From positions 682,001 to 746,000 of the forward strand of contig NZ_JBNCMC010000001.1 of NCBI RefSeq assembly GCF_049844995.1: a DNA stretch of 64,000 bases, in the 5' to 3' direction. The notes beneath the pieces were generated by a model that was not told where the DNA came from, did not search any database, and saw nothing but the letters and a program-made list of their open reading frames with translations. This stretch comes from Luteimicrobium sp049844995. Its GTDB lineage: Bacteria > Actinomycetota > Actinomycetes > Actinomycetales > Cellulomonadaceae. The position numbers and the translations under genes are program-made. Shown in pieces: positions 7,638 to 17,900 of this stretch; the first letter of the stretch is position 1, and each line of letters starts with the position of its first letter.

Positions 7638-10247
7638 ATGGACACCCAGTTCACGACCATGTCGCAGCAGGCGATCGGCGAGGCGATCCAGACCGCGTCG
7701 GCCGCCGGCAACCCCCAGCTCGAGCCCGTCCATCTCCTGAGCGCGCTGCTGCAGCAGCAGGGCGGCGTCGCGGGCGGGCTGCTCGACGCCGTCGGCGCCG
7801 ACACCCAGGCCGTCGGCCAGAAGGTGCGCGGCGCGCTCGTCGCGCTGCCCTCGGCGGCGGGCTCCGCCGTCGCGCAGCCGACCGCGAGCCGCGCCACGAG
7901 CGCCGTGCTCGACCTCGCCGGCAAGGAGGCGACCTCGCTGGGCGACCAGTACGTCTCCACCGAGCACCTGCTCATCGGCCTTGCGGGCGCCGCGTCGCCG
8001 GCCGCCGACATCCTCCGCGCCGCCGGCGCGACCGTCGACGCGCTGCGCGCCGCCCTGCCGTCCGTCCGCGGCAACGCCAAGGTCACCAGCCCCAACCCCG
8101 AGGGCACCTACAAGGCCCTCGAGCAGTACGGCAACGACCTCACCGCTCAGGCGGCCGACGGCAAGCTCGACCCCGTGATCGGCCGCGACTCCGAGATCCG
8201 GCGCGTCATCCAGGTGCTCTCGCGCCGCACCAAGAACAACCCCGTGCTCATCGGCGAGCCCGGCGTCGGCAAGACGGCCGTCGTCGAGGGGCTCGCCCAG
8301 CGCATCGTCGCGGGCGACGTCCCCGAGTCCCTCAAGGGCAAGAAGCTCGTCGCGCTCGACCTCGCCTCGATGGTCGCGGGCGCCAAGTACCGCGGGGAGT
8401 TCGAGGAGCGCCTCAAGGCCGTGCTCGAGGAGATCCAGCAGTCCGACGGGCAGGTCGTCACGTTCATCGACGAGCTGCACACGGTGGTCGGCGCCGGGGC
8501 CTCGGGCGCTGAGTCCTCGATGGACGCCGGCAACATGCTCAAGCCCATGCTCGCCCGCGGCGAGCTCCGCATGGTCGGCGCCACCACGCTCGACGAGTAC
8601 CGCGAGCACATCGAGAAGGACCCCGCGCTCGAGCGCCGGTTCCAGCAGGTGTTCGTCGGCGAGCCGTCCGTCGAGGACACCGTCGCGATCCTCCGCGGGC
8701 TCAAGGAGCGCTACGAGGCGCACCACAAGGTGACCATCGCCGACGACGCCCTCGTCGCCGCCGCCGCGCTGTCCGACCGGTACATCACCGGCCGCCAGCT
8801 GCCCGACAAGGCGATCGACCTCGTCGACGAGGCCGCGTCCCGCCTGCGCATGGAGCTCGACTCGTCCCCGACCGAGATCGACGAGCTGCAGCGCGCCGTC
8901 ACGCGCCTCGAGATGGAGGAGGTCGTGCTCTCCGAGGCCGACGACGCCGCCTCGCGCGAGCGCCTCGAGCGCCTGCGGGCGGACCTCGCCGACCGCCGCG
9001 AGCAGCTCTCCGCGCTCACGACGCGCTGGGAGGCCGAGAAGGCCGGCCACAACCGCGTCGGCGACCTCAAGGTCAGGCTCGACCAGCTCCGCTCCGACGC
9101 CGAGCGGCTCCTGCGCGAGGGCGACCTCGAGAAGGCCGCGCGGATCCGGTACGGCGAGATCCCCGCCGTCGAGCAGGAGCTCGCCGCCGCGGAGGCTGCG
9201 GAGGACGCCGAGGCGGGGGCGGAGGAGGTCGCGCACGAGACCCCGCTCGTCCCCGAGAAGGTCTCCGCCGACGAGATCGCCGAGGTCGTGTCCGCGTGGA
9301 CCGGCATCCCGGCCGGCCGCCTGCTCCAGGGCGAGTCCGAGAAGCTCCTCCACATGGAGGACGTCATCGGCGAGCGGCTCATCGGGCAGCGGGCCGCCGT
9401 CGCCGCGGTGTCCGACGCCGTCCGACGCGCTCGCGCCGGCGTGTCCGACCCGAACCGGCCCACCGGCTCGTTCCTGTTCCTCGGGCCGACGGGCGTCGGC
9501 AAGACCGAGCTCGCCAAGGCGCTCGCGGACTTCCTGTTCGACGACGAGCGCGCGATGGTCCGCATCGACATGTCCGAGTACTCCGAGAAGTTCGCGGTGT
9601 CCCGACTCGTCGGCGCACCCCCCGGCTACGTCGGGTACGAGGAGGGCGGGCAGCTCACCGAGGCCGTCCGGCGTCGGCCGTACTCCGTCGTGCTCCTCGA
9701 CGAGGTCGAGAAGGCCCACCCCGAGGTCTTCGACATCCTCCTCCAGGTGCTCGACGACGGCCGCCTCACCGACGGCCAGGGCCGCACCGTCGACTTCCGG
9801 AACGTGATCCTGGTGCTCACGTCGAACCTGGGCTCGCAGTTCCTCGTCGACCCGCTGCTGTCGGACGAGCAGAAGCACGAGGCCGTCATGGGTGCCGTGC
9901 GGGCGTCGTTCAAGCCCGAGTTCCTCAACCGGCTCGACGACGTCGTCATGTTCGACCCGCTGGGCCTCGCCGAGCTCGGCAGGATCGTCGACCTCCAGGT
10001 CGACGCCCTCGCCGCGCGGCTCGCCGACCGGCGGCTCACGCTCGACGTCACCGACGCCGCGCGCGAGTGGCTCGCGCTCGAGGGGTTCGACCCCGCCTAC
10101 GGGGCGCGCCCCCTGCGCCGGCTCGTGCAGCGCGAGATCGGCGACCGGCTCGCACGGATGCTGCTCGCGGGCGAGGTGTCGGACGGCGACCGGGTCGTCG
10201 TCGACCGCCCCGCTGACGGGGAGGGGCTCGAGCTCACCGTCGGCTGA
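7638..10247 (+). CDS. clpB: ATP-dependent disaggregase ClpB
   Basis: An 869-residue Hsp100 chaperone that extracts polypeptides from aggregates together with DnaK. Two N-terminal Clp repeats (about 1-150), AAA1 with Walker A GEPGVGKT (about 206-213) and Walker B FIDELH, a middle coiled-coil domain (about 410-530), and AAA2 with GPTGVGKTEL (about 615) and VVLLDEVEKAH. C-terminal small domain complete. Length is normal for the family. The ATG at 7638 is preceded by GGAG 8 nt upstream; the open frame extends further but the MDTQFTTMSQQAIGEA start matches the family. Regulated by the HAIR/SigH region upstream. Confidence 0.97.
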   Translation: MDTQFTTMSQQAIGEAIQTASAAGNPQLEPVHLLSALLQQQGGVAGGLLDAVGADTQAVGQKVRGALVALPSAAGSAVAQPTASRATSAVLDLAGKEATSLGDQYVSTEHLLIGLAGAASPAADILRAAGATVDALRAALPSVRGNAKVTSPNPEGTYKALEQYGNDLTAQAADGKLDPVIGRDSEIRRVIQVLSRRTKNNPVLIGEPGVGKTAVVEGLAQRIVAGDVPESLKGKKLVALDLASMVAGAKYRGEFEERLKAVLEEIQQSDGQVVTFIDELHTVVGAGASGAESSMDAGNMLKPMLARGELRMVGATTLDEYREHIEKDPALERRFQQVFVGEPSVEDTVAILRGLKERYEAHHKVTIADDALVAAAALSDRYITGRQLPDKAIDLVDEAASRLRMELDSSPTEIDELQRAVTRLEMEEVVLSEADDAASRERLERLRADLADRREQLSALTTRWEAEKAGHNRVGDLKVRLDQLRSDAERLLREGDLEKAARIRYGEIPAVEQELAAAEAAEDAEAGAEEVAHETPLVPEKVSADEIAEVVSAWTGIPAGRLLQGESEKLLHMEDVIGERLIGQRAAVAAVSDAVRRARAGVSDPNRPTGSFLFLGPTGVGKTELAKALADFLFDDERAMVRIDMSEYSEKFAVSRLVGAPPGYVGYEEGGQLTEAVRRRPYSVVLLDEVEKAHPEVFDILLQVLDDGRLTDGQGRTVDFRNVILVLTSNLGSQFLVDPLLSDEQKHEAVMGAVRASFKPEFLNRLDDVVMFDPLGLAELGRIVDLQVDALAARLADRRLTLDVTDAAREWLALEGFDPAYGARPLRRLVQREIGDRLARMLLAGEVSDGDRVVVDRPADGEGLELTVG

Positions 10248-10301
10248 TCGGCTCGTGGTTGCGTCCGCGCGCGGGCCCGGCGGGCGCTACGGTGACGTCC
10301 G

Positions 10302-11555
10302 ATGACCACGGTGAGCACGCGAGGGACGAACCTGCCGCGCATGGGCGGGTTCAACCAGGCCGCCCTGCTGGAGGCGATCCGGCTCGGCGCGGGCTCGTGC
10401 ACGCGCGCGGACCTGGCCCGGAAGACGGGGCTGTCGGCGCAGACCGTGACCAACGCGGTGCGCCGGCTCCTCGACGCGGGCCTCGTCACCGAGGAGGACG
10501 TCAAGCGGCAGCCGGGCGCGGGGCGCCCCGGCACGACGCTCGACATCGTCCCCGACAGCCGGTTCGCGGTCGGCGTGCACCTCGACCCGGCCGCCGTCGT
10601 CGTCGTGCTGCTCGACCTCGCCGGCCAGGTGGTCGCGACCCGCACGACGCCGACCCCCGAGTCCGAGGAGCCGGGCGCGGCGCTCGAGGTGGTCGTCCGC
10701 GAGATCGACGCGGTCCTCGCGGAGGCGGCGGTCGAGCGTGACCGGGTGCTCGGCGTCGGGCTCGCGACCCCCGGGCCGATCGACCACGCGCGCGGGCTCG
10801 TGCTCGACCCGCCCCACCTGACGACGTGGCACGACGTGCCGCTCCGTGACGAGGTCGCACGCCGCAGCGGGCTCCCGACGCTCCTGGACAAGGACGTGCT
10901 CGCGGTCGCGGCGGCGGTCCTGTGGTTCCCGGGGTCGGGCCGGCCGACGGACGCCGCGGTCGTCTACGCCGGGACGGGCGTGGCGATCGGCATCATCAGC
11001 GGCGGCGACATCGTCCGGGGCGTCTCCGGCAACGCGGGGGAGGCCGGCCACGTCAGCGTCGGACGGGCGTTCGGCCGGTGCGCGTGCGGCCGGGAGGGCT
11101 GCCTGGGCGGGGTCTTCAGCGCGAACGCGATCCTGGCGAACGCCGTCGACCGGGGCCTGGCCCTGGGCGCCGGGGCGACGGACGAGGGTGCCTCGGAGAC
11201 GGTCCGCGCGGACCGGGCGGTCGACGGGCTGCGCGCGCTGGCCGAGGCCGAGGACGCGGGGGCGGTTCCGTTCCTCCACGAGACGGGTGCGGCGCTCGGG
11301 TCGGCGCTGACGACGGTCTGCGAGCTGCTCGACCTCGACACGGTCGTGCCGTCGGGGCCGGTCTGGGACCGGCTGGGGCCCTGGCTCGAGCCGGGTCTAC
11401 GGTCCGTCCTCGACGCGCACCCGATGCCCGGGCACCACCCGCTGCGAATCCTCGGGGCGGCGGGGGACGGCCCCGTGGCCGCCGTGGGGGCGGCGTGCCT
11501 CATGCTCGACGACGCCCTCACCCCGCGGCCGACCGGCCTCCTCCTGCGGGTCTGA
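10302..11555 (+). CDS. ROK-family transcriptional regulator of the adjacent ABC/mannosidase genes
   Basis: A 417-residue NagC/XylR-type regulator: winged helix-turn-helix (about 20-75, TRADLARKTGLSAQTVTNAV) followed by a ROK sugar-kinase fold. The zinc motif reads CACGREGCLGG (about 260-270); the Glu usually found at the end of this motif in ROK kinases is Gly, so sugar kinase activity is unlikely. It precedes, on the same strand, a sugar ABC importer and a GH38 mannosidase, which it probably represses until a manno-sugar binds (inference). TACGGT lies 8 nt before the ATG, suggesting a leaderless mRNA. Confidence 0.87.
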   Translation: MTTVSTRGTNLPRMGGFNQAALLEAIRLGAGSCTRADLARKTGLSAQTVTNAVRRLLDAGLVTEEDVKRQPGAGRPGTTLDIVPDSRFAVGVHLDPAAVVVVLLDLAGQVVATRTTPTPESEEPGAALEVVVREIDAVLAEAAVERDRVLGVGLATPGPIDHARGLVLDPPHLTTWHDVPLRDEVARRSGLPTLLDKDVLAVAAAVLWFPGSGRPTDAAVVYAGTGVAIGIISGGDIVRGVSGNAGEAGHVSVGRAFGRCACGREGCLGGVFSANAILANAVDRGLALGAGATDEGASETVRADRAVDGLRALAEAEDAGAVPFLHETGAALGSALTTVCELLDLDTVVPSGPVWDRLGPWLEPGLRSVLDAHPMPGHHPLRILGAAGDGPVAAVGAACLMLDDALTPRPTGLLLRV

Positions 11556-11601
11556 CCTGCGGCTTCACCCCCCGCTGGAGCCGGTCCGCGACAGGGAGAC
11601 A

Positions 11602-11645
11602 GCGTTGTCTTGCTATTACTAACGCGAAGTGATGAAATATTCGCG
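11602..11645 (+). promoter_or_regulatory. Promoter and candidate ROK operators of the sugar ABC operon
   Basis: This AT-richer stretch holds TTGCTA (11610-11615), 17 nt, TGAAAT (11633-11638) as a plausible -35/-10. Two inverted repeats overlap it: GCGTT-N14-AACGC (11602-11625) and CGCGAA-N11-TTCGCG (11623-11645). The second covers the -10 and would block transcription if bound. The neighbouring ROK protein is the natural candidate. The binding-protein gene starts 44 nt downstream behind an AAAGGAG ribosome-binding site. Confidence 0.5.
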
Positions 11646-11689
11646 GCCGGGGCGGTGCAGCACCGGTAGCGAGAGCAAAGGAGCTTCGG

Positions 11690-13060
11690 ATGCGCGTACG
11701 GACAGGACTGGCCCTCGGCACGGTCGGGGCCCTCGTCGTGACGCTGGCGGCGTGCTCGTCGGGCGACGGCGGCAGCAAGGACGCCCAGGACACCGGCACC
11801 CGCACCATCACGGTCGCGTACCAGAAGACGTCGGCGTTCCACCAGCTCGACGACCTGCTGCAGAAGGTCAAGCCCGAGTTCGAGAAGGCGAACCCGGGCG
11901 TGACGGTCAAGCTCGAGCCGATCGAGGCCGAGGAGGACCAGTACTACACGAAGCTGGCCCTCATGAACGGGTCGAAGTCGACCGCCCCCGACGTGATCTA
12001 CGAGGACACCTTCCAGGTCATGTCCGACGCCGCGGCCGGCTACCTCCTGCCGATCGACGACTACGTGTCGAAGTGGTCCGACTGGGACCAGTTCCAGGAC
12101 GCCGCCAAGCAGGCCGGCCTGGGCGTCGACGGCAAGACGTACGGCGTCTCCATGGGCACCGACACGCGCGGCATCTACTTCAACAAGCAGCTCTTCGCCA
12201 AGGCGGGGCTGCCGACGGACTGGCAGCCCAAGTCCTGGGACGACGTCCTCGCGGCCGCGCGCACCATCAAGGCCAAGGTCCCCGGCGTCACGCCGCTCAA
12301 CATCTACGCCGGCAAGGCCGGCGGCGAGCAGACCACGATGCAGGGCTTCGAGATGCTCGACTACGGCACCGGTGACGGCAAGGGCCTGCACGACGGCGAC
12401 AAGTGGATCACCGGCGACAAGGGCTTCGTCGACTCGCTGAGCTTCTACAAGACGGTCTACAGCGAGAAGCTCGCGCCGTCCCTGGACGTCGCGCTCGACG
12501 CGAACGTGGGCAGCAAGGTCTTCAGCGAGCTCCTCCCGAAGGGCAAGCTCGCGATCGACATCGACGGCTCCTGGATGCCTGGGGGCTGGATCGAGGGCGC
12601 GAACAAGTGGCCCGCCTGGGACAAGACCCTGGGCTACGCGGCCATGCCGACCCAGGACGGCGGCGGCGCCGGGACCACGTCGATGTCGGGCGGCTGGCTG
12701 CTGTCGGTCGGCGCGCACACCGAGCATCCCCAGACGGCGTTCGACTTCATCTCCACCGCGCTGAACAAGGACAACTCGCTCACCTACGACACGACGGAGA
12801 GCCAGATCGCCGTGCGCAAGGACGTCGCCGCGGACCCGAAGTACCTGAGCTACAACCCGTCGTTCAAGTTCTTCTCCGGCCTCGTCGCGACCACCCACTT
12901 CCGCCCGGCCACGCCGGACTACTCGCAGATCTCGTCCAACATCCAGGTGGCCGTCGAGTCGGTGGTGACCGGCCAGGCGTCACCCGAGGACGCCGCGAAG
13001 AAGTACGACGACGAGCTCACGAAGATCGTCGGCAAGGACGCCGTCTCCGCGGCGGGCTGA
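11690..13060 (+). CDS. Sugar ABC transporter substrate-binding lipoprotein
   Basis: A 456-residue family-1 (MalE-like) extracellular solute-binding protein. Signal peptide with lipobox TLAACSS, so mature Cys22 would be lipid-anchored on the outer face of the membrane. It captures an oligosaccharide or glycoside and delivers it to the two permeases encoded immediately downstream (1-nt gap). AAAGGAG 6 nt before the ATG is the strongest Shine-Dalgarno in the window. Genetic linkage to GH38 suggests alpha-mannosides or N-glycan fragments as ligand (inference). No ATPase gene is present, so a shared MsiK-type ATPase elsewhere is expected. Confidence 0.93.
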   Translation: MRVRTGLALGTVGALVVTLAACSSGDGGSKDAQDTGTRTITVAYQKTSAFHQLDDLLQKVKPEFEKANPGVTVKLEPIEAEEDQYYTKLALMNGSKSTAPDVIYEDTFQVMSDAAAGYLLPIDDYVSKWSDWDQFQDAAKQAGLGVDGKTYGVSMGTDTRGIYFNKQLFAKAGLPTDWQPKSWDDVLAAARTIKAKVPGVTPLNIYAGKAGGEQTTMQGFEMLDYGTGDGKGLHDGDKWITGDKGFVDSLSFYKTVYSEKLAPSLDVALDANVGSKVFSELLPKGKLAIDIDGSWMPGGWIEGANKWPAWDKTLGYAAMPTQDGGGAGTTSMSGGWLLSVGAHTEHPQTAFDFISTALNKDNSLTYDTTESQIAVRKDVAADPKYLSYNPSFKFFSGLVATTHFRPATPDYSQISSNIQVAVESVVTGQASPEDAAKKYDDELTKIVGKDAVSAAG

Positions 13061-13061
13061 C

Positions 13062-13997
13062 ATGGCGACCGAGACCCTCGTCGCGCCGACGGGCCGGGGG
13101 CGCGCGCAGCGCCCCCGGCCCGGGTCCCGGCGCCTGCGCGCGCTCACCCGCTCGACCCCGCTCGTCCCGGCCGTGGTGCTGCTCGCGGTCTTCCTGCTCG
13201 GGCCGATCCTCTGGGCGCTCTACGGCTCCATGACGAACACCGGCCTCACGGGCTATCGGGCGGCGAAGCCCGAGTTCGTCGGGCTCGACAACTACACGGC
13301 GCTCCTGTCCGACGGCGACTTCTGGAAGTCCGCCTGGCTCACCGTGGTCTTCGTGTTCGCGTCCGCGGTGATCGGGCAGAACGTGCTGGGGATGGCGCTC
13401 GCGGTCCTGCTGCGGATCTCCCCGAAGGGGCTCGCGTCGGCGGTCAGCACGCTCGTCGTCGTCGCGTGGGTGATGCCGGAGATCGTGGCGGCGTTCGCGC
13501 TCTACGCGTTCTTCTCGACCGACGGGACGCTCAACGCGTTCCTCGGCTGGTTCGGCCTGGACAAGACGACGTGGCTCATCACGTTCCCGCTGCTCGCCGT
13601 CATCCTGGCGAACATCTGGCGGGGCACCGCGTTCTCGATGATGGTCTACCGGGCGGCGCTGTCCGAGGTGCCGGCGGAGATCGACGAGGCCGCGCAGATC
13701 GACGGCGCGACCGGCTGGCAGCGGTTCGCCCGGATCACGCTGCCGATGATCCGCCGATCGATCTCGACGAACCTCATGCTCACGACCCTGCAGACGCTCG
13801 CCGTCTTCACCCTCATCTGGGTCATGACGGGCGGCGGCCCCGGCACGAAGAGCTCGACGCTCCCCGTGCTCGCCTACCAGGAGGCGTTCAAGTTCTCCCA
13901 GGTCGGGTACGGCACCGCGATCGCGACCGTGACGATCCTGGTGGGCGCCGTCTTCTCGGTGATCTACATCAAGGTGCTCAAGCCGGAGGTGGACTGA
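13062..13997 (+). CDS. Sugar ABC transporter permease (MalF-type)
   Basis: A 311-residue integral membrane subunit with a basic N-terminal tail, about six membrane helices and the BPD EAA loop (SEVPAEIDEAAQIDGATGWQ, about 205-224) that docks on the ATPase. It starts one base after the binding-protein stop and its TGA overlaps the next ATG by one base. It forms the translocation channel with the next gene product. Confidence 0.93.
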   Translation: MATETLVAPTGRGRAQRPRPGSRRLRALTRSTPLVPAVVLLAVFLLGPILWALYGSMTNTGLTGYRAAKPEFVGLDNYTALLSDGDFWKSAWLTVVFVFASAVIGQNVLGMALAVLLRISPKGLASAVSTLVVVAWVMPEIVAAFALYAFFSTDGTLNAFLGWFGLDKTTWLITFPLLAVILANIWRGTAFSMMVYRAALSEVPAEIDEAAQIDGATGWQRFARITLPMIRRSISTNLMLTTLQTLAVFTLIWVMTGGGPGTKSSTLPVLAYQEAFKFSQVGYGTAIATVTILVGAVFSVIYIKVLKPEVD

Positions 13998-14923
13998 TGA
14001 CGACGCTCGACACGACCTCCGTCCACCCGGCCTCGCCGGCGTCGTCGGGCGCGGGCAGCCGGGCGCGGCACCGCGGCGCGGGCGTGCCGACCGTCGCGAG
14101 CCCCCGCCGCTCGACCGGCCGGCTGCTCGCCTCGCTCGCCCTCGTGCTCGTCGGGATCTGCTTCGTCGTGCCGCTCGCCTGGATCCTGCTGTCGTCGGTC
14201 GACCCGTCGGCGACCGTCTCGGTGGGCGTGCCGTCGAGCGTCACCACGGACAACTTCAAGGCCGTCCTCACCAAGGACCAGACGTTCCTCCCGCTGTGGA
14301 ACTCCCTGGTCATCTCGCTCGGAACCGCCGTCATCACGGTGGTCGTGGGCGTGCTGGCGGCCTACCCGCTGTCCCGGTACCGGATGCGGTTCCAGCGCGG
14401 CTTCCTCTACACGATCCTGTTCGCGACCTGCCTGCCGATCACCGCGATCATGGTCCCGGTCTACAGCCTGTTCGTGAAGCTCAGCCTGCTCGACTCGACG
14501 CCCGGCGTGATCCTGTTCCTCTCGGCCACGTCGCTCCCGATGGCGATCTGGATGCTGAAGAACTTCATGGACTCCGTGCCGGTCTCGCTCGAGGAGGCGG
14601 CCTGGGTCGACGGCGCGAGCTCGATGCGCGCGCTCGGACGGATCGTCCTGCCGCTCATGCGACCGGGGCTCTCCGTGGTCCTCATGCTCGTGTTCACGCA
14701 GGCGTGGGGGAACTTCTTCGTGCCCTTCATCCTCACGACGTCGGCCGAGAAGCAGCCCGCGGCCGTCGCGATCTACCAGTTCTTCGGCACCTACGGGTCC
14801 GTCGCCTACGGCAAGCTCGCGGCGTTCTCGATCCTCTACTCGGTGCCCGTCCTGGTCCTGTACCTCCTCACGCAGCGGTTGTCCGGGGGCGCGAACGCGC
14901 TCGCCGGCGGCATGAAGGGCTGA
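13997..14923 (+). CDS. Sugar ABC transporter permease (MalG-type)
   Basis: A 308-residue permease, second half of the translocation pore. Ser/Ala/Arg-rich N-terminus (1-40), six membrane helices and an EAA loop (SVPVSLEEAAWVDGASSMRA, about 192-211). TGATG overlap with the preceding permease shows tight coupling. It ends with the GGxKG-like C-terminus typical of MalG relatives. A 59-nt gap follows to the mannosidase gene. Confidence 0.93.
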   Translation: MTTLDTTSVHPASPASSGAGSRARHRGAGVPTVASPRRSTGRLLASLALVLVGICFVVPLAWILLSSVDPSATVSVGVPSSVTTDNFKAVLTKDQTFLPLWNSLVISLGTAVITVVVGVLAAYPLSRYRMRFQRGFLYTILFATCLPITAIMVPVYSLFVKLSLLDSTPGVILFLSATSLPMAIWMLKNFMDSVPVSLEEAAWVDGASSMRALGRIVLPLMRPGLSVVLMLVFTQAWGNFFVPFILTTSAEKQPAAVAIYQFFGTYGSVAYGKLAAFSILYSVPVLVLYLLTQRLSGGANALAGGMKG

Positions 14924-14982
14924 CGCCACCCGTCGCTCCACCCGCTGACGTTCCACCTCCCGACCCCGAAGGACGCTCCGCC

Positions 14983-17900
14983 ATGCCCGAAGTCATGCCC
15001 ACCGCCGCCGACCTCACGCTCATGCGGGTCGACCGCTTCCTCCTCGAACGGCTCGAGCCGCACCGCGAGGCCGCGGCGCTCCCGCTGACCGTCACCGCGT
15101 GGGAGGCGCCCGGCGAGCCGGTGCCCTTCGAGGAGGGGACCGCCCACGAGGGCGTCCCCGTCGCACCCGGCCACGCCTGGGGCGCGCCCTGGAGCACCAC
15201 CTGGCTGCACCTCACCGGGCCCGCCCCGGAGGCTTCGGCCGACGGCGCGGCCCAGGTGGTCGTCGACCTCGGGTTCACGGACGTCAACCCCGGGTTCCAG
15301 GCGGAGGGACAGTTCTGGTCCGCCGACGGCCGGCCGCTCAAGGGGCTCAACCCGCGCAACCGGGCGCTCTCCTGGCCCGTGGGCGAGCCGGTCGACGTGT
15401 GGGTCGAGGCGGCGGGGAACCCCACTGTGCTCGGCCACGTGCCGGAGTTCCAGCCGACGACGCTCGGCGAGCGCGCCACGGCCGGCACAGACCCGCTGTA
15501 CGTGCTGCGCCGGGCGGACCTCGTCACCACGGACGCCGGCGTCGAGGAGCTGTGGCGCGACGCGCTGGCCCTGCGCGACCTGCTCCGCGTGCTCCCCGCG
15601 GACGGCGCCCGGTACGCCCGGGTGCTGCGCGCGCTCGACCGGCTGGTCGCCGTCGTCGACCCTGACGACGTGCGCGGGACCGCCGCCGAGGGCCGCAAGG
15701 TGCTCGCCCCCGAGCTCGAGGCGCCGGCGAGCGCGAGCGCGCACCAGGCCTACGCCGTCGGGCACGCGCACATCGACTCCGCCTGGCTGTGGCCGGTGCG
15801 CGAGACCGTGCGCAAGGCCGCGCGGACGTTCTCGACCGTCGTGACGCTCATGGACGAGGACCCGGACCTCGTGTTCGCGTGCTCGTCCGCGCAGCAGTAC
15901 GCGTGGATCAAGGAGTCCTACCCGGACCTGTTCGCGCGGATCAAGGAGAAGGTCGCCGAGGGCCGCTGGGTCCCCGTCGGTGGGATGTGGGTCGAGTCGG
16001 ACACGAACATGCCCGGCGGCGAGGCGATGGTCCGGCAGTTCCTCACGGGCAAGTCGTTCTTCCGCGACGAGCTCGGCGTCGAGACGCGTGACGTGTGGCT
16101 GCCGGACTCGTTCGGCTACTCGGGCGCGCTCCCGCAGATCGCGAAGCTCGCGGGCAACCGGTGGATGCTCACGCAGAAGCTGTCGTGGAACGAGACCAAC
16201 GCGATGCCGCACCACACGTTCCTCTGGGAGGGCATCGACGGCACGCGCCTGCTCACCCACTTCCCGCCCGTCGACTCGTACAACGCCGAGCTCTCCGCCG
16301 GCGAGCTCGACCACGCCGCCCGGAACAACCGGGAGAAGGGCGTGCTCGACGCGTCTATCGTGCCGTTCGGCTACGGCGACGGCGGCGGCGGCCCGACGGC
16401 GGACATGCTGGGCCGCGCGCGCCGGTACGCCTCGACCGAGGGCGTCGCCGAGGTGCGGGTCGCGAGCCCGTACGACTTCTTCGAGGCCGCCGAGGCCGAG
16501 CTCGACCGGCCCGCCGTCTGGAGCGGCGAGATGTACCTCGAGTTCCACCGCGGCACCTACACGTCGCAGGCGCGCACCAAGCAGGGCAACCGCCGCAGCG
16601 AGCACCTGCTGCGCGAGGCCGAGCTCTGGGCGGCGACGGCCGCCGTCCGGGAGGGTGCGCCGTACCCCTACGAGGAGCTCGACGGGGCCTGGAAGACCGT
16701 CCTCCTCAACCAGTTCCACGACATCCTCCCCGGCAGCTCGATCGCGTGGGTGTACCGGGACGCCGAGGCCGGGTACGCCGAGGTGGCGCGGACGCTCGAC
16801 GAGATCGTCGGGACGTCGCTCGAGGCGCTCGCGGGCGCGGGTGACACGCCGCTGGTCTTCAACGCCGCCCCGCACGCCCGGGCCGGCGTCGCCGCGCTCG
16901 GCGCGGCGCCGTCGTCGGCGTCCGGGGGCGTGGACGTCACCGTGTCCGCCGACGACGGCGCCCCCGCCGGTGTGGTCCTCGCCAACGGCCTGGTCGCGGT
17001 GCACGTCGACGCGCGGGGGCTGGTCGACTCGATCCGCGACCTCCGCGCCGACCGCGAGCTCGTGCCCGCGGGACTCGCCGCCAACCTGCTCCAGCTCCAC
17101 CGCGACACCCCGCGCCAGTGGGACGCGTGGGACATCGACCGCGAGTACCTCGACGAGCGCACCGACCTGGTCGACGCGCTGGGCATCGAGGTCGTGGAGT
17201 CGTCCGACGACGAGGCGGTCGTCGAGGTGCGGCGGGCGTTCGGGGCGTCGACGGTCCGGCAGCGGCTCTCGCTGGCTCGGGGGTCCGCGGCGCTGACGGT
17301 CGAGACCGTCGTCGACTGGCACGAGCGGCAGAAGCTCCTCAAGCTCGCGTTCCCGCTCGCCGTGCACGCCGACCGCAGCGCGTCGGAGACGCAGTTCGGC
17401 CACGTGTTCCGGCCGACGCACGCCAACACGCCCTGGGACGCGGCGCGGTTCGAGATCTGCGCGCACCGGTGGGTGCACGTGGCCGAGCCCGGCTACGGGG
17501 TCGCGGTCGCCAACAGCGCGACCTACGGGCACGACGTCCAGCGGTCCGTGACCGACGACGGCGCGACCGTGACGACCGTCCGCGAGTCGCTGCTGCGTGC
17601 GCCGCTCTTCCCGGACCCCGACGCCGACCAGGGCGCGCACCGGTTCGTGACCGTGCTCCACGTGGGCGCGGACCTCGGGGACGCCGTCCGCGACGGCTAC
17701 GCGACGAACCTGGAGCCGCGCGTCGTCACGGGAGCCGGCCCGGTCGAGCCGCTGGTCTCCGTGGCCGACCCGGCGGGCGCCGTCGTCGTCGAGTCGGTCA
17801 AGCTCGCGGAGGACCGCAGCGGCGACGTCGTCGTGCGGCTCTACGAGTCGCTGGGCGGGCACGCCCGCGCGACCGTCGCGCCGGGGTTCGAGACCTCCGG

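Noticed and set aside
6471..9878. 1135-codon minus-strand frame joining the ATPase to sequence opposite clpB
   Set aside because: Only the last 247 residues are a real ATPase; the rest is antisense to clpB and crosses the small membrane protein gene.
9296..10216. Other-frame Arg-rich open frames across clpB, GH38, xylAB, GH94 and purD
   Set aside because: All are frame shadows with extreme Arg/Ala/Pro content and no motifs or start signals.
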